Assembly (NCBI GenBank): GCA_017430945.1
Contig: JAFRMB010000067.1
Coordinates: 1-53,608 of the forward strand
DNA from: Clostridia bacterium
GTDB taxonomy: Bacteria > Bacillota_A > Clostridia > Christensenellales > Aristaeellaceae
Direction of reading: 5' to 3'
Length of the DNA: 53,608 nucleotides
Shown: one piece after another, positions 7,629 through 15,758 of the stretch
Layout of the letters: each line of letters opens with the position of its first letter
Numbering within the stretch: the first letter of the stretch is position 1
Made by a program: the position numbers and the translations under genes
The notes under the pieces: generated by a model
Told to the model about the DNA's origin: nothing
The model's database searches: none
What the model saw: the letters and a program-made list of their open reading frames with translations, nothing else

Positions 7629-8624
7629 TCAGACCGCCGAGAAGTCCTCGAAGCGGATCTCGCCGATGTCCTCGTCGGTGATGCCCAGGGGCTTGCCCAT
7701 CAGCTTCTCGGCGCCCTTGACGAGCGTCATGGCATCCATGTTGTAGTACTTGAGCAGGAACATCTTGGACGCACCGTGGGCGTAGCTGTCCTGCAGGCCG
7801 ACTTTGACGAGGGGCTTGCCGATGCCGTTCTCTGCCATGACCTCGGCCACACAGCTGCCCAGACCGCCGATGACGATGCCGTTCTCGATGGTCAGAACAC
7901 CGTGCTTCGCGTTCCGGCAGGCTTCGACCACCTGGGGATCGGTGAAGGGCTTCAGCGTGGAGATGTGCAGATGGTTGACCTTCACGCCCTTCGCCAGCAG
8001 CGCCGCCGTGGCCTTCATGGCCTCTTCCGTGCAGATGGAGGAGGAGAAGATGGTCAGGTCGGCATCGGGTTCGCTGTGGAGGACGCGCGCCCTGTTGAAT
8101 TCCATCGGCTGGTCGGCGGGGAACAGCCTCGGGACGTTCTTGCGCAGCTGGCGGATGTAGACGGGGCCATTATAATCGTAGGCGATGTCCAGCACGCTGT
8201 CGATCTCGGTGGCGTCGCCGACGTCGAAGATGGCGAAGTTGGGCACCGTGCGGATCACGCCGATGTCGTTCGTGGACTGGTGCGTCACGCCGCCGGGCGT
8301 GGTGATGCCGGGCACGAAGCCGCAGAACACCACGGGCAGGTTCGGGTAGGCGATGCTCATCTCCACCTGATCCAGCACGTGGCGGTACAGGAACACCGAG
8401 AAGGTGTGCAGGAAGGGCCTGAAGCCCTCGCGGGCGAGGCCGGCTGCCCAGGAGACCATGTTCTGCTCGGCGATGCCGGTGGTGATGTAGCGATCGGGGT
8501 ATTTCTGGCGGAATTCCTTGACCTCGCAGGAGGTGCCCAGGTCGGCGGAGAGCACCAGGATCTCAGGGTGTTCCTCCGCCATGCGCAGGATATTCGCGTT
8601 ATGCCGGTTGACTTCCAGTTTCAT
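7629..8624 (-). CDS. Transketolase, C-terminal subunit
   Basis: Carries the pyrimidine-binding (PYR) and C-terminal domains of a split transketolase, the form common in archaea and many Firmicutes. The 331 residues run from MKLEVNRHNANILRMAEEHP through VLSADLGTS, ITTGIAEQNMVSWAAGLA (catalytic Glu) and the C-terminal domain (KVNHLHISTLKPF). The ATG at 8624 has GGGAGGG upstream and lies 17 bp after the stop of the N-terminal subunit. Together they move two-carbon units between ketose and aldose phosphates, including erythrose-4-phosphate. It is probably a catabolic copy, because it sits in a sugar-utilisation region and is co-transcribed with an epimerase. Confidence 0.93.
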   Translation of the reverse strand: MKLEVNRHNANILRMAEEHPEILVLSADLGTSCEVKEFRQKYPDRYITTGIAEQNMVSWAAGLAREGFRPFLHTFSVFLYRHVLDQVEMSIAYPNLPVVFCGFVPGITTPGGVTHQSTNDIGVIRTVPNFAIFDVGDATEIDSVLDIAYDYNGPVYIRQLRKNVPRLFPADQPMEFNRARVLHSEPDADLTIFSSSICTEEAMKATAALLAKGVKVNHLHISTLKPFTDPQVVEACRNAKHGVLTIENGIVIGGLGSCVAEVMAENGIGKPLVKVGLQDSYAHGASKMFLLKYYNMDAMTLVKGAEKLMGKPLGITDEDIGEIRFEDFSAV

Positions 8625-8641
8625 GCACTTTCCCTCCCTGC

Positions 8642-9556
8642 TCACATGCTCTCGTAGAACTTGGTGTACTCTTCGCGGACCTTGTCGGTGACCTGCACGA
8701 AGTGCTTGGGCATCAGCGAAGAGATGATCGGCATGCCCTGATCCGGGTGCGTCCGGCAAATGATGAAGAGCGGCTTGCCGGGGTGGGGGGTGGCCGCCGC
8801 CGCGGTGAGTGCGTCGATGTCGTGGCCGTCGCACTCGGCGACCTCCCAGCCGAAGGCACGCAGGCGGTCGGCCATGGGCTCAAGCGCCATCTGGTCCTTG
8901 GTCCAGCCCTCGAGCTGCTGGCCGTTGAAGTCGGCGACGACGATGAAGTTGTCGAGCTTGTAGTAGGCGGCCATGTTGAAGCACTCCCAGTCCTGGCCCT
9001 CCTGAAGCTCGCCGTCGGAGAGCATGCAGAACACGCGGCCGGTGTGTCCCTTCATTTTATAGGCGTGGGCGGTGCCGGCGGCGATGCTGACCGTCTGCCC
9101 CAGGGAACCCGCGGTGTTTTCAAATCCGGGAGAGTGCTCCGCGCCGATCATCTCGAGGTTCCAGCCGTCCACGTTGAATTTCTCGATGGCCTTTTCGCTC
9201 AGACGGCCGCACTCCACGAGCGTGCAGTACAGCACCACCGCGTAGTGGCAGCAGGAGAAGAACAGGCGGTCCTTCGTGTAATCGGGGTCTGCGTAGCTGA
9301 AGCCGTTGTAAAGGGAGCCTTTGGGATAGTCCATGTTGTCGGGCCCGGGCACCCCCGGGAAGTGCTGCGCGTCGGGATCGCCGAGGCTCGGGCCGAGGTT
9401 CAGGATCCGCATGTACAGGGTGTTGAGGATCTCGGCCGAGGAGCATGCCTGGGCCAGATAGCAGCCGCCTCTGTCGATACACAGGCCGAGCACGCGCTTG
9501 CGCACGTTGTGAGCGGCTCTGGCGATCTCCTCATTTGTGTAGGTGGTTTTCGGCAT
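8642..9556 (-). CDS. Transketolase, N-terminal subunit
   Basis: Thiamine-diphosphate-binding half of the split enzyme, 304 residues. The TPP/Mg motif is the variant SDGELQEGQDWECFNMA (Asp-Gly-Glu) followed by VVADFNGQQLEG, with the conserved Asn. The region CIDRGGCYLAQACSSAEILNTLY near the N-terminus matches the family, as does HSPGFENTAGSLGQ (GSLGQG-like). The start is ATG 9556, with AAAGGAG upstream. It is the first gene of the operon running towards 6905, behind a near-consensus promoter at 9667-9695. Confidence 0.93.
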   Translation of the reverse strand: MPKTTYTNEEIARAAHNVRKRVLGLCIDRGGCYLAQACSSAEILNTLYMRILNLGPSLGDPDAQHFPGVPGPDNMDYPKGSLYNGFSYADPDYTKDRLFFSCCHYAVVLYCTLVECGRLSEKAIEKFNVDGWNLEMIGAEHSPGFENTAGSLGQTVSIAAGTAHAYKMKGHTGRVFCMLSDGELQEGQDWECFNMAAYYKLDNFIVVADFNGQQLEGWTKDQMALEPMADRLRAFGWEVAECDGHDIDALTAAAATPHPGKPLFIICRTHPDQGMPIISSLMPKHFVQVTDKVREEYTKFYESM

Positions 9557-9666
9557 GGTGAATACGCTCTCCTTTCTTGGGCTTGAGGGGCACCGACAGG
9601 GGACCGACCGGGGTCTGTCATCTGCGTCACACTGTGCGATGCGATCCATCATATCATCACGTTTCA

Positions 9667-9695
9667 ATTATAATTTTGCCGGCGGCGATTGTCAA
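9667..9695 (-). promoter_or_regulatory. Consensus promoter of the transketolase operon
   Basis: On the minus strand TTGACA (9690-9695), a 17-bp spacer and TATAAT (9667-9672) form a perfect consensus. A constitutive strength this high usually implies a repressor. Confidence 0.9.
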
Positions 9696-9720
9696 TAGCG
9701 CCCGGCGGAACAGTTTGACG

Positions 9721-9733
9721 CGCCGGTCCGGCG
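9721..9733. promoter_or_regulatory. Palindrome between divergent promoters (candidate operator)
   Basis: CGCCGGTCCGGCG is a perfect 6-1-6 inverted repeat. It lies between the two divergent -35 boxes, five bases from the plus-strand one. The regulator is unknown. Confidence 0.4.
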
Positions 9734-9737
9734 GCAT

Positions 9738-9766
9738 TTGACAATTGGCCGGCGGGCGGGTATAAT
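9738..9766 (+). promoter_or_regulatory. Consensus promoter of the alcohol dehydrogenase gene
   Basis: TTGACA (9738-9743), a 17-bp spacer and TATAAT (9761-9766). Both divergent -35 boxes continue as TTGACAAT, so the intergenic region is partly symmetrical. Confidence 0.9.
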
Positions 9767-9830
9767 CAGTCCATGGAAACTGGGATGGGAAACGGTTTGG
9801 CCATCACAAGCGCGAAAGGAGTCGGACATC

Positions 9831-10883
9831 ATGAAGGCAGTGGTCAAAACTGCGGTCGGTTACGACAATATGGTATATCAGGATATCCCGGAACCCGAAG
9901 CGACGGGCGACCTCGTCAAGATCAAGGTGGCGTATTCCGGCATCTGCGGCACGGATCTGCACGCGTTTCGGGGCACCTACACCAGCACGAAGCCGCCGGT
10001 GGTGCTGGGCCATGAATTCTCCGGCATCGTCACGGCGGTGGGGCCCGACGTCAAAAACATCAAAGTCGGGGACCGCGTGACCAGCGAGACCACGTTCGCC
10101 ACCTGCGGCCACTGCGCCTGCTGCGCTTCGAAGGACTACAATCTCTGCGGCAACCGCAAGGGCCTGGGCACGCAGATCAACGGCAGCATGGCGCAGTACA
10201 TCGTCAGCCGCGAGGAGAGCGTGCACCTCCTGCCCCCGCACGTGAGCCTGCTGTCCGCTTCGCTGACCGAGCCGCTGGCCTGCGGCGTGCACGCCAGCAT
10301 CGAAAAGGGCCACGTCAAGGCGGGCGACGTGGTGTGCGTGTTCGGCGCGGGCGCCATCGGCCAGATGGTCGCGCAGGTGTGCAAGTCACAGGGCGCGACG
10401 GTCATCGTGGCGGACATCACCTCCGGCCGCTCGCGGCTGGACATGGCCGTGGCCAACGGCGCGGATATCGCCGTGGATCAGCTCACCGAGGATCTCAAGC
10501 AGATCATCATGGAGCGCACGAACAACGAGGGCGTGGACATCGCGTTCGAGTGCTCCGGCTCGGTCGTGGCGGCCAACAAGGCGCTGGAGGTCACACGGCG
10601 CAAGGGCACCATCGTACAGATGGGCGTGTTCTCAGAGCCCAAGGCGCTCATCTGGACCGACCTCATCCTCCACAGGGAGCTCAACTACATTGGCTCCCGA
10701 AGCCAGAAGCCCAGCTCCTGGCGCATCTCCATCGACCTGCTGGGAAAGGGCACCGTCGTGCCGGAGCGGATCGTCAGCAAGATCGTCACGCTGGAGAACT
10801 GGCGCGAGGCTTTCGACATGTTCCTGCGCGGCGAGGGCGTAAAGGGCGTCATCTGCTGCAACGAGGATCTGGCGGAGAGCTGA
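9831..10883 (+). CDS. Zinc-dependent alcohol/polyol dehydrogenase (MDR family)
   Basis: Medium-chain NAD(P)-dependent dehydrogenase of 350 residues, of the sorbitol/threonine/butanediol dehydrogenase type. The catalytic zinc ligands are Cys in GICGTDLHAF, His-Glu in LGHEFSG and Glu in LTEPLACGVHA. The structural zinc site is CGHCACCASKDYNLC with all four Cys. The Rossmann motif GAGAIGQ is followed by VADIT, with Asp pointing to NAD. The ATG at 9831 follows AAAGGAG. It is a single gene between a consensus promoter and a strong terminator, diverging from the transketolase operon. The substrate is probably a polyol or secondary alcohol but is not determined. Confidence 0.9.
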   Translation: MKAVVKTAVGYDNMVYQDIPEPEATGDLVKIKVAYSGICGTDLHAFRGTYTSTKPPVVLGHEFSGIVTAVGPDVKNIKVGDRVTSETTFATCGHCACCASKDYNLCGNRKGLGTQINGSMAQYIVSREESVHLLPPHVSLLSASLTEPLACGVHASIEKGHVKAGDVVCVFGAGAIGQMVAQVCKSQGATVIVADITSGRSRLDMAVANGADIAVDQLTEDLKQIIMERTNNEGVDIAFECSGSVVAANKALEVTRRKGTIVQMGVFSEPKALIWTDLILHRELNYIGSRSQKPSSWRISIDLLGKGTVVPERIVSKIVTLENWREAFDMFLRGEGVKGVICCNEDLAES

Positions 10884-10913
10884 GAGATCCATTCCGGACG
10901 AACGGGACAAAAG

Positions 10914-10965
10914 GCCGCCCGGCTGCGTCATCCACGCATGTGCATGGATGACGCAGCCGGGCGGC
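10914..10965. terminator. Bidirectional terminator, perfect 21-bp stem
   Basis: The arms 10914-10934 and 10945-10965 are perfectly complementary over 21 bp with a ten-base loop (CGCATGTGCA). On the minus strand the stem is followed by CTTTTGTCC; on the plus strand only by GCTGCTTTG. It separates convergent genes ending at 10883 and 10981. Confidence 0.8.
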
Positions 10966-10980
10966 GCTGCTTTGATGCGG

Positions 10981-11670
10981 TCAGAACACGCTGTCGTTGA
11001 AGCGCTTGTCCAGCTCGTTGTAGTTCCGGATGTTGAGCTGTATGCGCCGGTTGACGATGCGGATGATGCCGTCGTTGCAGAATTCGTTGATGAATTTGCT
11101 GATCGACACGCGGGATACCCCGAGGATCGTGGCCAGCTCCTGCTGGGTGTAGTTGTGCTTGAGCGGGTACCACCGGTCGTCAAAGTCGAACGCGGGGTCG
11201 GCATTTGAATAGAAGAACTGCAGCAGCCTGTCCTTGGCGGAAAAAAAGGTGAGGTTCTCGATCTCGTTGCAGAGGATGAGCGTCTTGCGGGCAAAGCAAT
11301 CCATGAGTGCGGCGTTGAAGCTCGGCTCCCCGGCCAGCAGCGCTTCGAAGCGCTCCATGGGGATGAAGCACAGGTCCGTCTTTTCTTCGGTTATGACATA
11401 CATCTGGAGCGGCCTGTGCAGGATGCACGATCCCTCCGAGAAGAACCAGCCGTTCGCCAGTATGAACAGGATCTTCTCCGAGCCGTCCTCTCCGAGCATA
11501 TAGTGCCGGGTGCGCCCGTTCAGGATGTAATACACGCCCTCCGGGCTTTCACCGGCATCCAGCAGCACCTGCTTTGCCGGGACGGTGCGGATGGTCGAGT
11601 TGGCGCGGATGAGACTTTCCAGAGCCGCGTCCTGCTGCAGCGGCAGCGCAAAACTGTGGATCCCTCGCAT
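10981..11670 (-). CDS. CRP/FNR-family transcriptional regulator
   Basis: One-component regulator of 229 residues. The N-terminal cyclic-nucleotide-binding-like barrel (about 20-140) includes the glycine-containing turns AGESPEGVYYILNGRTRHY and FSEGSCILHRP. A long helix follows, then a C-terminal winged helix-turn-helix (YTQQELATILGVSRVSISKFINEF, given as positions about 172-195). The ligand pocket lacks the usual cAMP-contact RxS, so the effector is unlikely to be cAMP. There is no FNR-type Cys cluster. ATG 11670 follows AGAGGA. It diverges from the polyol ABC operon across an AT-rich region, so it may regulate that operon. Confidence 0.87.
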   Translation of the reverse strand: MRGIHSFALPLQQDAALESLIRANSTIRTVPAKQVLLDAGESPEGVYYILNGRTRHYMLGEDGSEKILFILANGWFFSEGSCILHRPLQMYVITEEKTDLCFIPMERFEALLAGEPSFNAALMDCFARKTLILCNEIENLTFFSAKDRLLQFFYSNADPAFDFDDRWYPLKHNYTQQELATILGVSRVSISKFINEFCNDGIIRIVNRRIQLNIRNYNELDKRFNDSVF

Positions 11671-11689
11671 GGCTTTTCCTCTTTACATA

Positions 11690-11930
11690 TCAGATCGAAC
11701 ATATGACGAGCATAACACACGTCAAGCATAACATATAGAAAACGAAAAGACAATAGAAAAAAGATGAAATCGATCAAGCATTTTATAGATGCAGAAATAG
11801 AATTTTGTTAAATAATTTACATATGTATTTGAAGAACGAAAGATATTCACTACCAAATTAATGTTTTAGCGGAAATCAAGCGCAATATGTTATATGATTC
11901 AAGCAATTCCAACAATGGTATGCCACAGTT
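11690..11930. other. AT-rich intergenic island
   Basis: The 489-bp gap 11671-12159 has a strongly AT-rich core of about 240 bp (about one third G+C by eye) inside DNA of about 60% G+C. It includes a perfect palindrome TACATATGTA at 11818-11827. No confident plus-strand promoter was found, and no convincing gene. The last 230 bp return to normal composition and end in the AGGAGG of the binding-protein gene. Confidence 0.6.
11698..11725 (-). promoter_or_regulatory. Possible promoter of the CRP/FNR-family gene with flanking repeats
   Basis: Minus-strand TTGACG (11720-11725) and TATGTT (11698-11703) have a 16-bp spacer. AGCATAACA is repeated at 11709 and 11725, and ACATAT recurs at 11685, 11700 and 11731. 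These are candidate autoregulatory sites. Confidence 0.35.
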
Positions 11931-12159
11931 TTGCTGATATTGTTTGTTTTCCATTAATTGACGCAGGACGGGCGCTTATCTTTTTTGGAAGGAAGGCCAA
12001 GGCTATGATTCCGGTGGGATCCGGAATTTCAGCGCTTTTCCAAGAGGAAACTGCGGTTCCAATCAAGCCGGGGACAGGGAGGGAAACGGTTATTCGGCGG
12101 CAGCCGCGCATTCGATCGAAAGCGTTAACACCAACGACAGATTATTAGGAGGAAACATC

Positions 12160-13548
12160 ATGAAGAAAGTTTTTGCGCTTCTTCTGGTCGTCACCCTGAT
12201 GGCCACGCTGTTCGTGGGCATCGGCTCCGCCGAGTCCGAGTTCAACTGGCGTGAGTTCGAGGGCACCAAGATCCAGGTCATGTTCAACCAGCATAACTAT
12301 CAGAAGGCTATCACCGACTACGGCAAGCTGGACGAGTTCAAAGAGCTGACCGGCATCGAGGTCGAGTTCTCGGTCACCCCCGAGGAGAACTATTTCGACA
12401 AGCTGAGCATCGCACTGTCCTCCAAGGGCGGCGATCCGGACATCTTCATGACCGGCGCCTATCAGGTTTGGGACTATGCCTCCGCTGGCTACATGGAGCC
12501 GCTGGATGAGTACATCACTGATCCCGACTTCAATTTCGCCGACTTCTATCCCGGAGTTGCCGGCACCCTGGCGTGGGACTGCATCCCCGGCCATCCCGTT
12601 GGCTCCGGCCATCAGTGGGCGCTGCCCATGGGCTATGAGCTGAACGACATCGCCTACAACAAGAAGTATTTCGACGAGAACAACATCGCCGTTCCGAAGA
12701 CCACCGGCGAGCTGCTGGAGCTGTCCAAGAGCCTGAAGGGCTGGCATGGCGACGAGAACGACTACGGCATCGCCGTGCGCGGCACCCGTAACTGGGCCAC
12801 CATCCATCCCGGCTACATGAGCCTGTTCGCCACCTGGGGCGCCAAGGACTTCGAGGTCGAGGACGGCAAGCTGGTCTGCAAGCTGGACAGCGCAGAGGCC
12901 ATCGCGATGACCGATTACTGGGTAAAGCTGATCGTCGAAGGCTCCTCCCCGCAGTGGGCGACCTTCACCTGGTATGAGGCTGGCGCGAACTTCGGCGCCG
13001 GCGTGGCCGCCATCCTGTATGACGCCACCTGCAACGCCTACTTCCAGAGCTATCCGGCCGGTGCCTCCGCTGAGGCGGGCAACTTCGGCTGGATCCCCGG
13101 TGTTGTGCCGGACGACTCCGGTCTGACCGAGAACGACATCAAGTCCAACGTCTGGGTGTGGTCCATGGGCATGAACGCCAACTCCGACAACAAGGGCGCT
13201 GCCTGGCTGTTCCTGAAGTACTTCACCGGCCCCGAGTTCATGCTGTTCTCCGGCACCGAGGGCGCCTGCGCTGACAGCCCGCGTGCTTCCGTCGCCGAGT
13301 CCGAGGAGTACAAGGCCATCGTCGGCCAGCAGTACAACTATCTGGAGTCCCTGGACGCGCTGCTGCCCAACGCCACCATCCAGTTCACGCCCCAGCCCTA
13401 CTTCTTCGAGACCACGACCGAGTGGGCTGCGACGCTGCAGGATCTGGTGCAGGAGTATCGCGAGAAGGGCACCTGCGACACCGAGGGCGCTATGAAGGCC
13501 CTGAAGGCGAAGCTGGACATCGCTGTTGAGGACCTGGTTTGCGAATAA
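12160..13548 (+). CDS. Sugar/polyol ABC transporter substrate-binding protein (family 1)
   Basis: Extracytoplasmic solute-binding protein of 462 residues, of the MalE/UgpB-like family 1. The signal sequence MKKVFALLLVVTLMATLFVG ends IGSA/E and contains no Cys, so it is not a lipoprotein. The mature start (ESEFNWREFEGTKIQVMFNQ) and the motifs ELTGIEVEFSVTP, DPDIFMTGAYQVWDYASAGYMEPLDEYI and LPMGYELNDIAYNKKYFDENNI are typical of polyol- and oligosaccharide-binding members. AGGAGG precedes ATG 12160. Codon use is richer in GCT/GTT than in neighbours, as in highly expressed genes. It heads the transporter/catabolism operon. The substrate is inferred to be a polyol from the downstream enzymes. Confidence 0.9.
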   Translation: MKKVFALLLVVTLMATLFVGIGSAESEFNWREFEGTKIQVMFNQHNYQKAITDYGKLDEFKELTGIEVEFSVTPEENYFDKLSIALSSKGGDPDIFMTGAYQVWDYASAGYMEPLDEYITDPDFNFADFYPGVAGTLAWDCIPGHPVGSGHQWALPMGYELNDIAYNKKYFDENNIAVPKTTGELLELSKSLKGWHGDENDYGIAVRGTRNWATIHPGYMSLFATWGAKDFEVEDGKLVCKLDSAEAIAMTDYWVKLIVEGSSPQWATFTWYEAGANFGAGVAAILYDATCNAYFQSYPAGASAEAGNFGWIPGVVPDDSGLTENDIKSNVWVWSMGMNANSDNKGAAWLFLKYFTGPEFMLFSGTEGACADSPRASVAESEEYKAIVGQQYNYLESLDALLPNATIQFTPQPYFFETTTEWAATLQDLVQEYREKGTCDTEGAMKALKAKLDIAVEDLVCE

Positions 13549-13591
13549 TCCCGCAGGCTGCTGTGTGAATGAGCATTAGGTAGACCGGCTC

Positions 13592-13613
13592 GGGAAGGGC
13601 TTCGGCCCTTCCC
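13592..13613 (+). repeat. Stem-loop with UUCG tetraloop after the binding-protein gene
   Basis: GGGAAGGGC-TTCG-GCCCTTCCC is a perfect hairpin without a following T-run. A second imperfect repeat (AGGGTGTGT with ACACACCCT, about 13620-13652) and GC-rich repeats near 13681-13706 fill the 375-bp gap to the permease gene. They are likely mRNA-stabilising or attenuating hairpins that keep binding-protein levels high. I see no promoter in the gap. Confidence 0.65.
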
Positions 13614-13923
13614 ATGCTGCAGGGTGTGTTTCATCTACTGGGACACACCCTGTCTGATGAAAGGGCATCTCTCGCAGACGCCGTCCGCCCGGGCGGGCGA
13701 CGGCATCCTAAGACAGCCCCCGGGATACGGACAATCGCTGGAAAGTGCGAGTGTCGTCAGGGGACTCACTCCGCGACCGATCCGCGGCGCGACATGACGG
13801 GCGCAGGCCTGTTCGGTCCGGCGCCCGGCAAATCCAGGGTTTGAAGTGGCTCATCGACCGGATTGCTGCTCAGACAGCATTTCATGAACGGCGCCTCGGC
13901 GCCGAAGAGGGAGATGGATAGGC

Positions 13924-14931
13924 TTGATTTCAAATAACAGTACGAAAAACGGCGGTGCGGCCGGCTCCACGGATCTGAACGTCGCTCCGCTGAGCAGGCG
14001 CATCCGGCCTTATCTGATCGTAGCGCCCGCGCTGCTCATCACCATCGGTATACTGATCCCGTTCGCGATGGCCATCTACTATTCGCTGACGGGATATACG
14101 TTCCGCAACCCTGACCCCACGTTCATCGGCTTCAGGAACTGGATCCGCATGTTCCAGGACAGCCAGTTCTGGAATGCGGTATGGGTCACCGTGCGCTATG
14201 CGTTCTGGTCCACGCTGATCGAGCTGCTGCTGGGCCTCGGCATCGCGATGCTGCTGGGCAACACCGACAACCGCTTCTCGCGCATCCTGCGCGTGGCGCT
14301 GATCTTCCCGCTGATGGTCGCGCCCGTCATCGGTACGCTGATCTGGCAGCTGATGCTCCGAAGCGGCGTCGGCATCATCGACAAATTCCTGAACACACTG
14401 GGCATCTACGGCATGCAATGGGGCGCGTCTTCGAAGACGGCCATGCTCACGGTGGTCATGATCGACGTGTGGGTCAACTGTCCGTTCGTGATCATACTGG
14501 TGCTGGCCGGCATCCAGAGCCTGCCCAAGTCGCCGTTTGAGTCGGCCAAGATCGACGGCGGCAGCGGCTGGTTCAACTTCCGCACGCTGACGCTGCCCAT
14601 GCTGAAGCCCACGATCCTGATCGCCCTGCTGTTCCGCCTGATGGCGGCCCTGCAGGAGTTCGGCATCATATTCGCCCTGACCAAAGGCGGCCCCGGCGAC
14701 ACGCTGATGAGCCTGTCGGTCACGGCCTATACCCGCGCCTTCCTGTATCAGAAGTTCTCCGGCGCCCTGCCGTTCATCCTCGTTCTGTGGTTCATCGTCA
14801 ACTTCTGCGCCAAGCGCATCGTCACGTCCTGGCGCAAGAGCCAGTACCAGGCCACCGGCAAGGACATCGAGGAGCCTGAGAAGAAGGACGGCCTCATCAA
14901 GAAACTCCTGAAGGGAGGTAAGGCGGCATGA
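13924..14931 (+). CDS. Sugar/polyol ABC transporter permease, MalF-like
   Basis: Inner-membrane permease of 335 residues with six or so membrane spans, of the MalF/UgpA type. The coupling-helix (EAA) motif lies in SLPKSPFESAKIDGGSGWFNFRTLTLPMLKPT (about 195-226, with Glu-Ser-Ala and Gly). The start appears to be TTG at 13924, with GAGGGAG about ten bases upstream. A nearby ATG at 13914 is in another frame and soon stops, and the next in-frame Met lies inside the first membrane segment. The stop overlaps the start of the next permease (ATGA). The two permeases presumably form a heterodimeric channel. Confidence 0.88.
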   Translation: MISNNSTKNGGAAGSTDLNVAPLSRRIRPYLIVAPALLITIGILIPFAMAIYYSLTGYTFRNPDPTFIGFRNWIRMFQDSQFWNAVWVTVRYAFWSTLIELLLGLGIAMLLGNTDNRFSRILRVALIFPLMVAPVIGTLIWQLMLRSGVGIIDKFLNTLGIYGMQWGASSKTAMLTVVMIDVWVNCPFVIILVLAGIQSLPKSPFESAKIDGGSGWFNFRTLTLPMLKPTILIALLFRLMAALQEFGIIFALTKGGPGDTLMSLSVTAYTRAFLYQKFSGALPFILVLWFIVNFCAKRIVTSWRKSQYQATGKDIEEPEKKDGLIKKLLKGGKAA

Positions 14932-15749
14932 CGGCACAGAGAAGACTGTATTCGATCCTGAAGAATGCGGGACTTGCGATCTATGCCATATTCGCGCTGT
15001 TCCCGCTGCTGTGGATGGTCCTGCTGACCTTCAAGTCGGACGCGGAGATGCTGACCACCACGTTCGTGTTCCATCCCACGCTCGTCAACTATGAGGAAGT
15101 GCTTCTGAAGACCGACTATTTCCGCTACATCAAGGATTCGATCATCGTCGCCGGCGGCGCCGTGATCATCTCGGTGCTGGCGGGCGTCCCCGCGGCCTAC
15201 GCCCTGGCGCGCTACAACTTCAAGAAAAAGGAAGACATCGCGTTCCAGATCCTTTCCTTCAAGTTCGCGCCTGAGATCCTGGTCGTGCTGCCCCTGTACA
15301 TGATCTACGACAAGCTGGGTCTGTACGACACCTACTTCGGACTCATCTGGGTGTATCAGCTGATCTCCATGCCGCTGATCATTTGGGTCGTGCGCGGCTA
15401 CTTCGAAGATATTTCCGTCGAGATCGAGCACGCTGCGCAGGTGGACGGCTACTCCTGGTGGCAGATCTTCTTCAAGATCCTGGTGCCGCTGATCCGGCCC
15501 GGCCTCGTCGCGTCGGCGCTGCTGTGCTTCATCTTCGCATGGAACAGCTTCACTTTCCCGCTGCTTCTGGCCGGCATCAAGGTCGAGCCGATCACCGTTG
15601 CGGCGACCAAGTACCTGGCGCAGAACACCGTGCACTATGGCCAGATGGCCGTCGCGGCGACCTTCTCGGCGCTGCCGTCCATCATCTTCGCCATCTGCAT
15701 CCAGAAGCATCTCGTGCGCGGCCTGAGCTTCGGCGCTGTGAAGGGTTAA
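14928..15749 (+). CDS. Sugar/polyol ABC transporter permease, MalG-like
   Basis: Second permease, 273 residues, six membrane spans. The EAA coupling motif is EHAAQVDGYSWWQIFFKI followed by LVPLIRPG, the standard MalG-family form. GAVKG at the C-terminus is also typical of this family (GLSFGAVKG). It starts within the stop of the preceding permease, showing translational coupling. The ATPase gene follows after 9 bp. Confidence 0.92.
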   Translation: MTAQRRLYSILKNAGLAIYAIFALFPLLWMVLLTFKSDAEMLTTTFVFHPTLVNYEEVLLKTDYFRYIKDSIIVAGGAVIISVLAGVPAAYALARYNFKKKEDIAFQILSFKFAPEILVVLPLYMIYDKLGLYDTYFGLIWVYQLISMPLIIWVVRGYFEDISVEIEHAAQVDGYSWWQIFFKILVPLIRPGLVASALLCFIFAWNSFTFPLLLAGIKVEPITVAATKYLAQNTVHYGQMAVAATFSALPSIIFAICIQKHLVRGLSFGAVKG

Positions 15750-15758
15750 GGTGATCGT

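Noticed and set aside
10981..11670. FNR-type oxygen sensor or cAMP-binding CRP
   Set aside because: No N-terminal Cys cluster and no clear cAMP-binding Arg-x-Ser motif; only the general family can be supported.
11894..12148. Possible 84-residue gene in the AT-rich gap
   Set aside because: No ribosome binding site, no recognisable domain, mixed composition, and it ends at the ribosome binding site of the binding-protein gene. Treated as non-coding.
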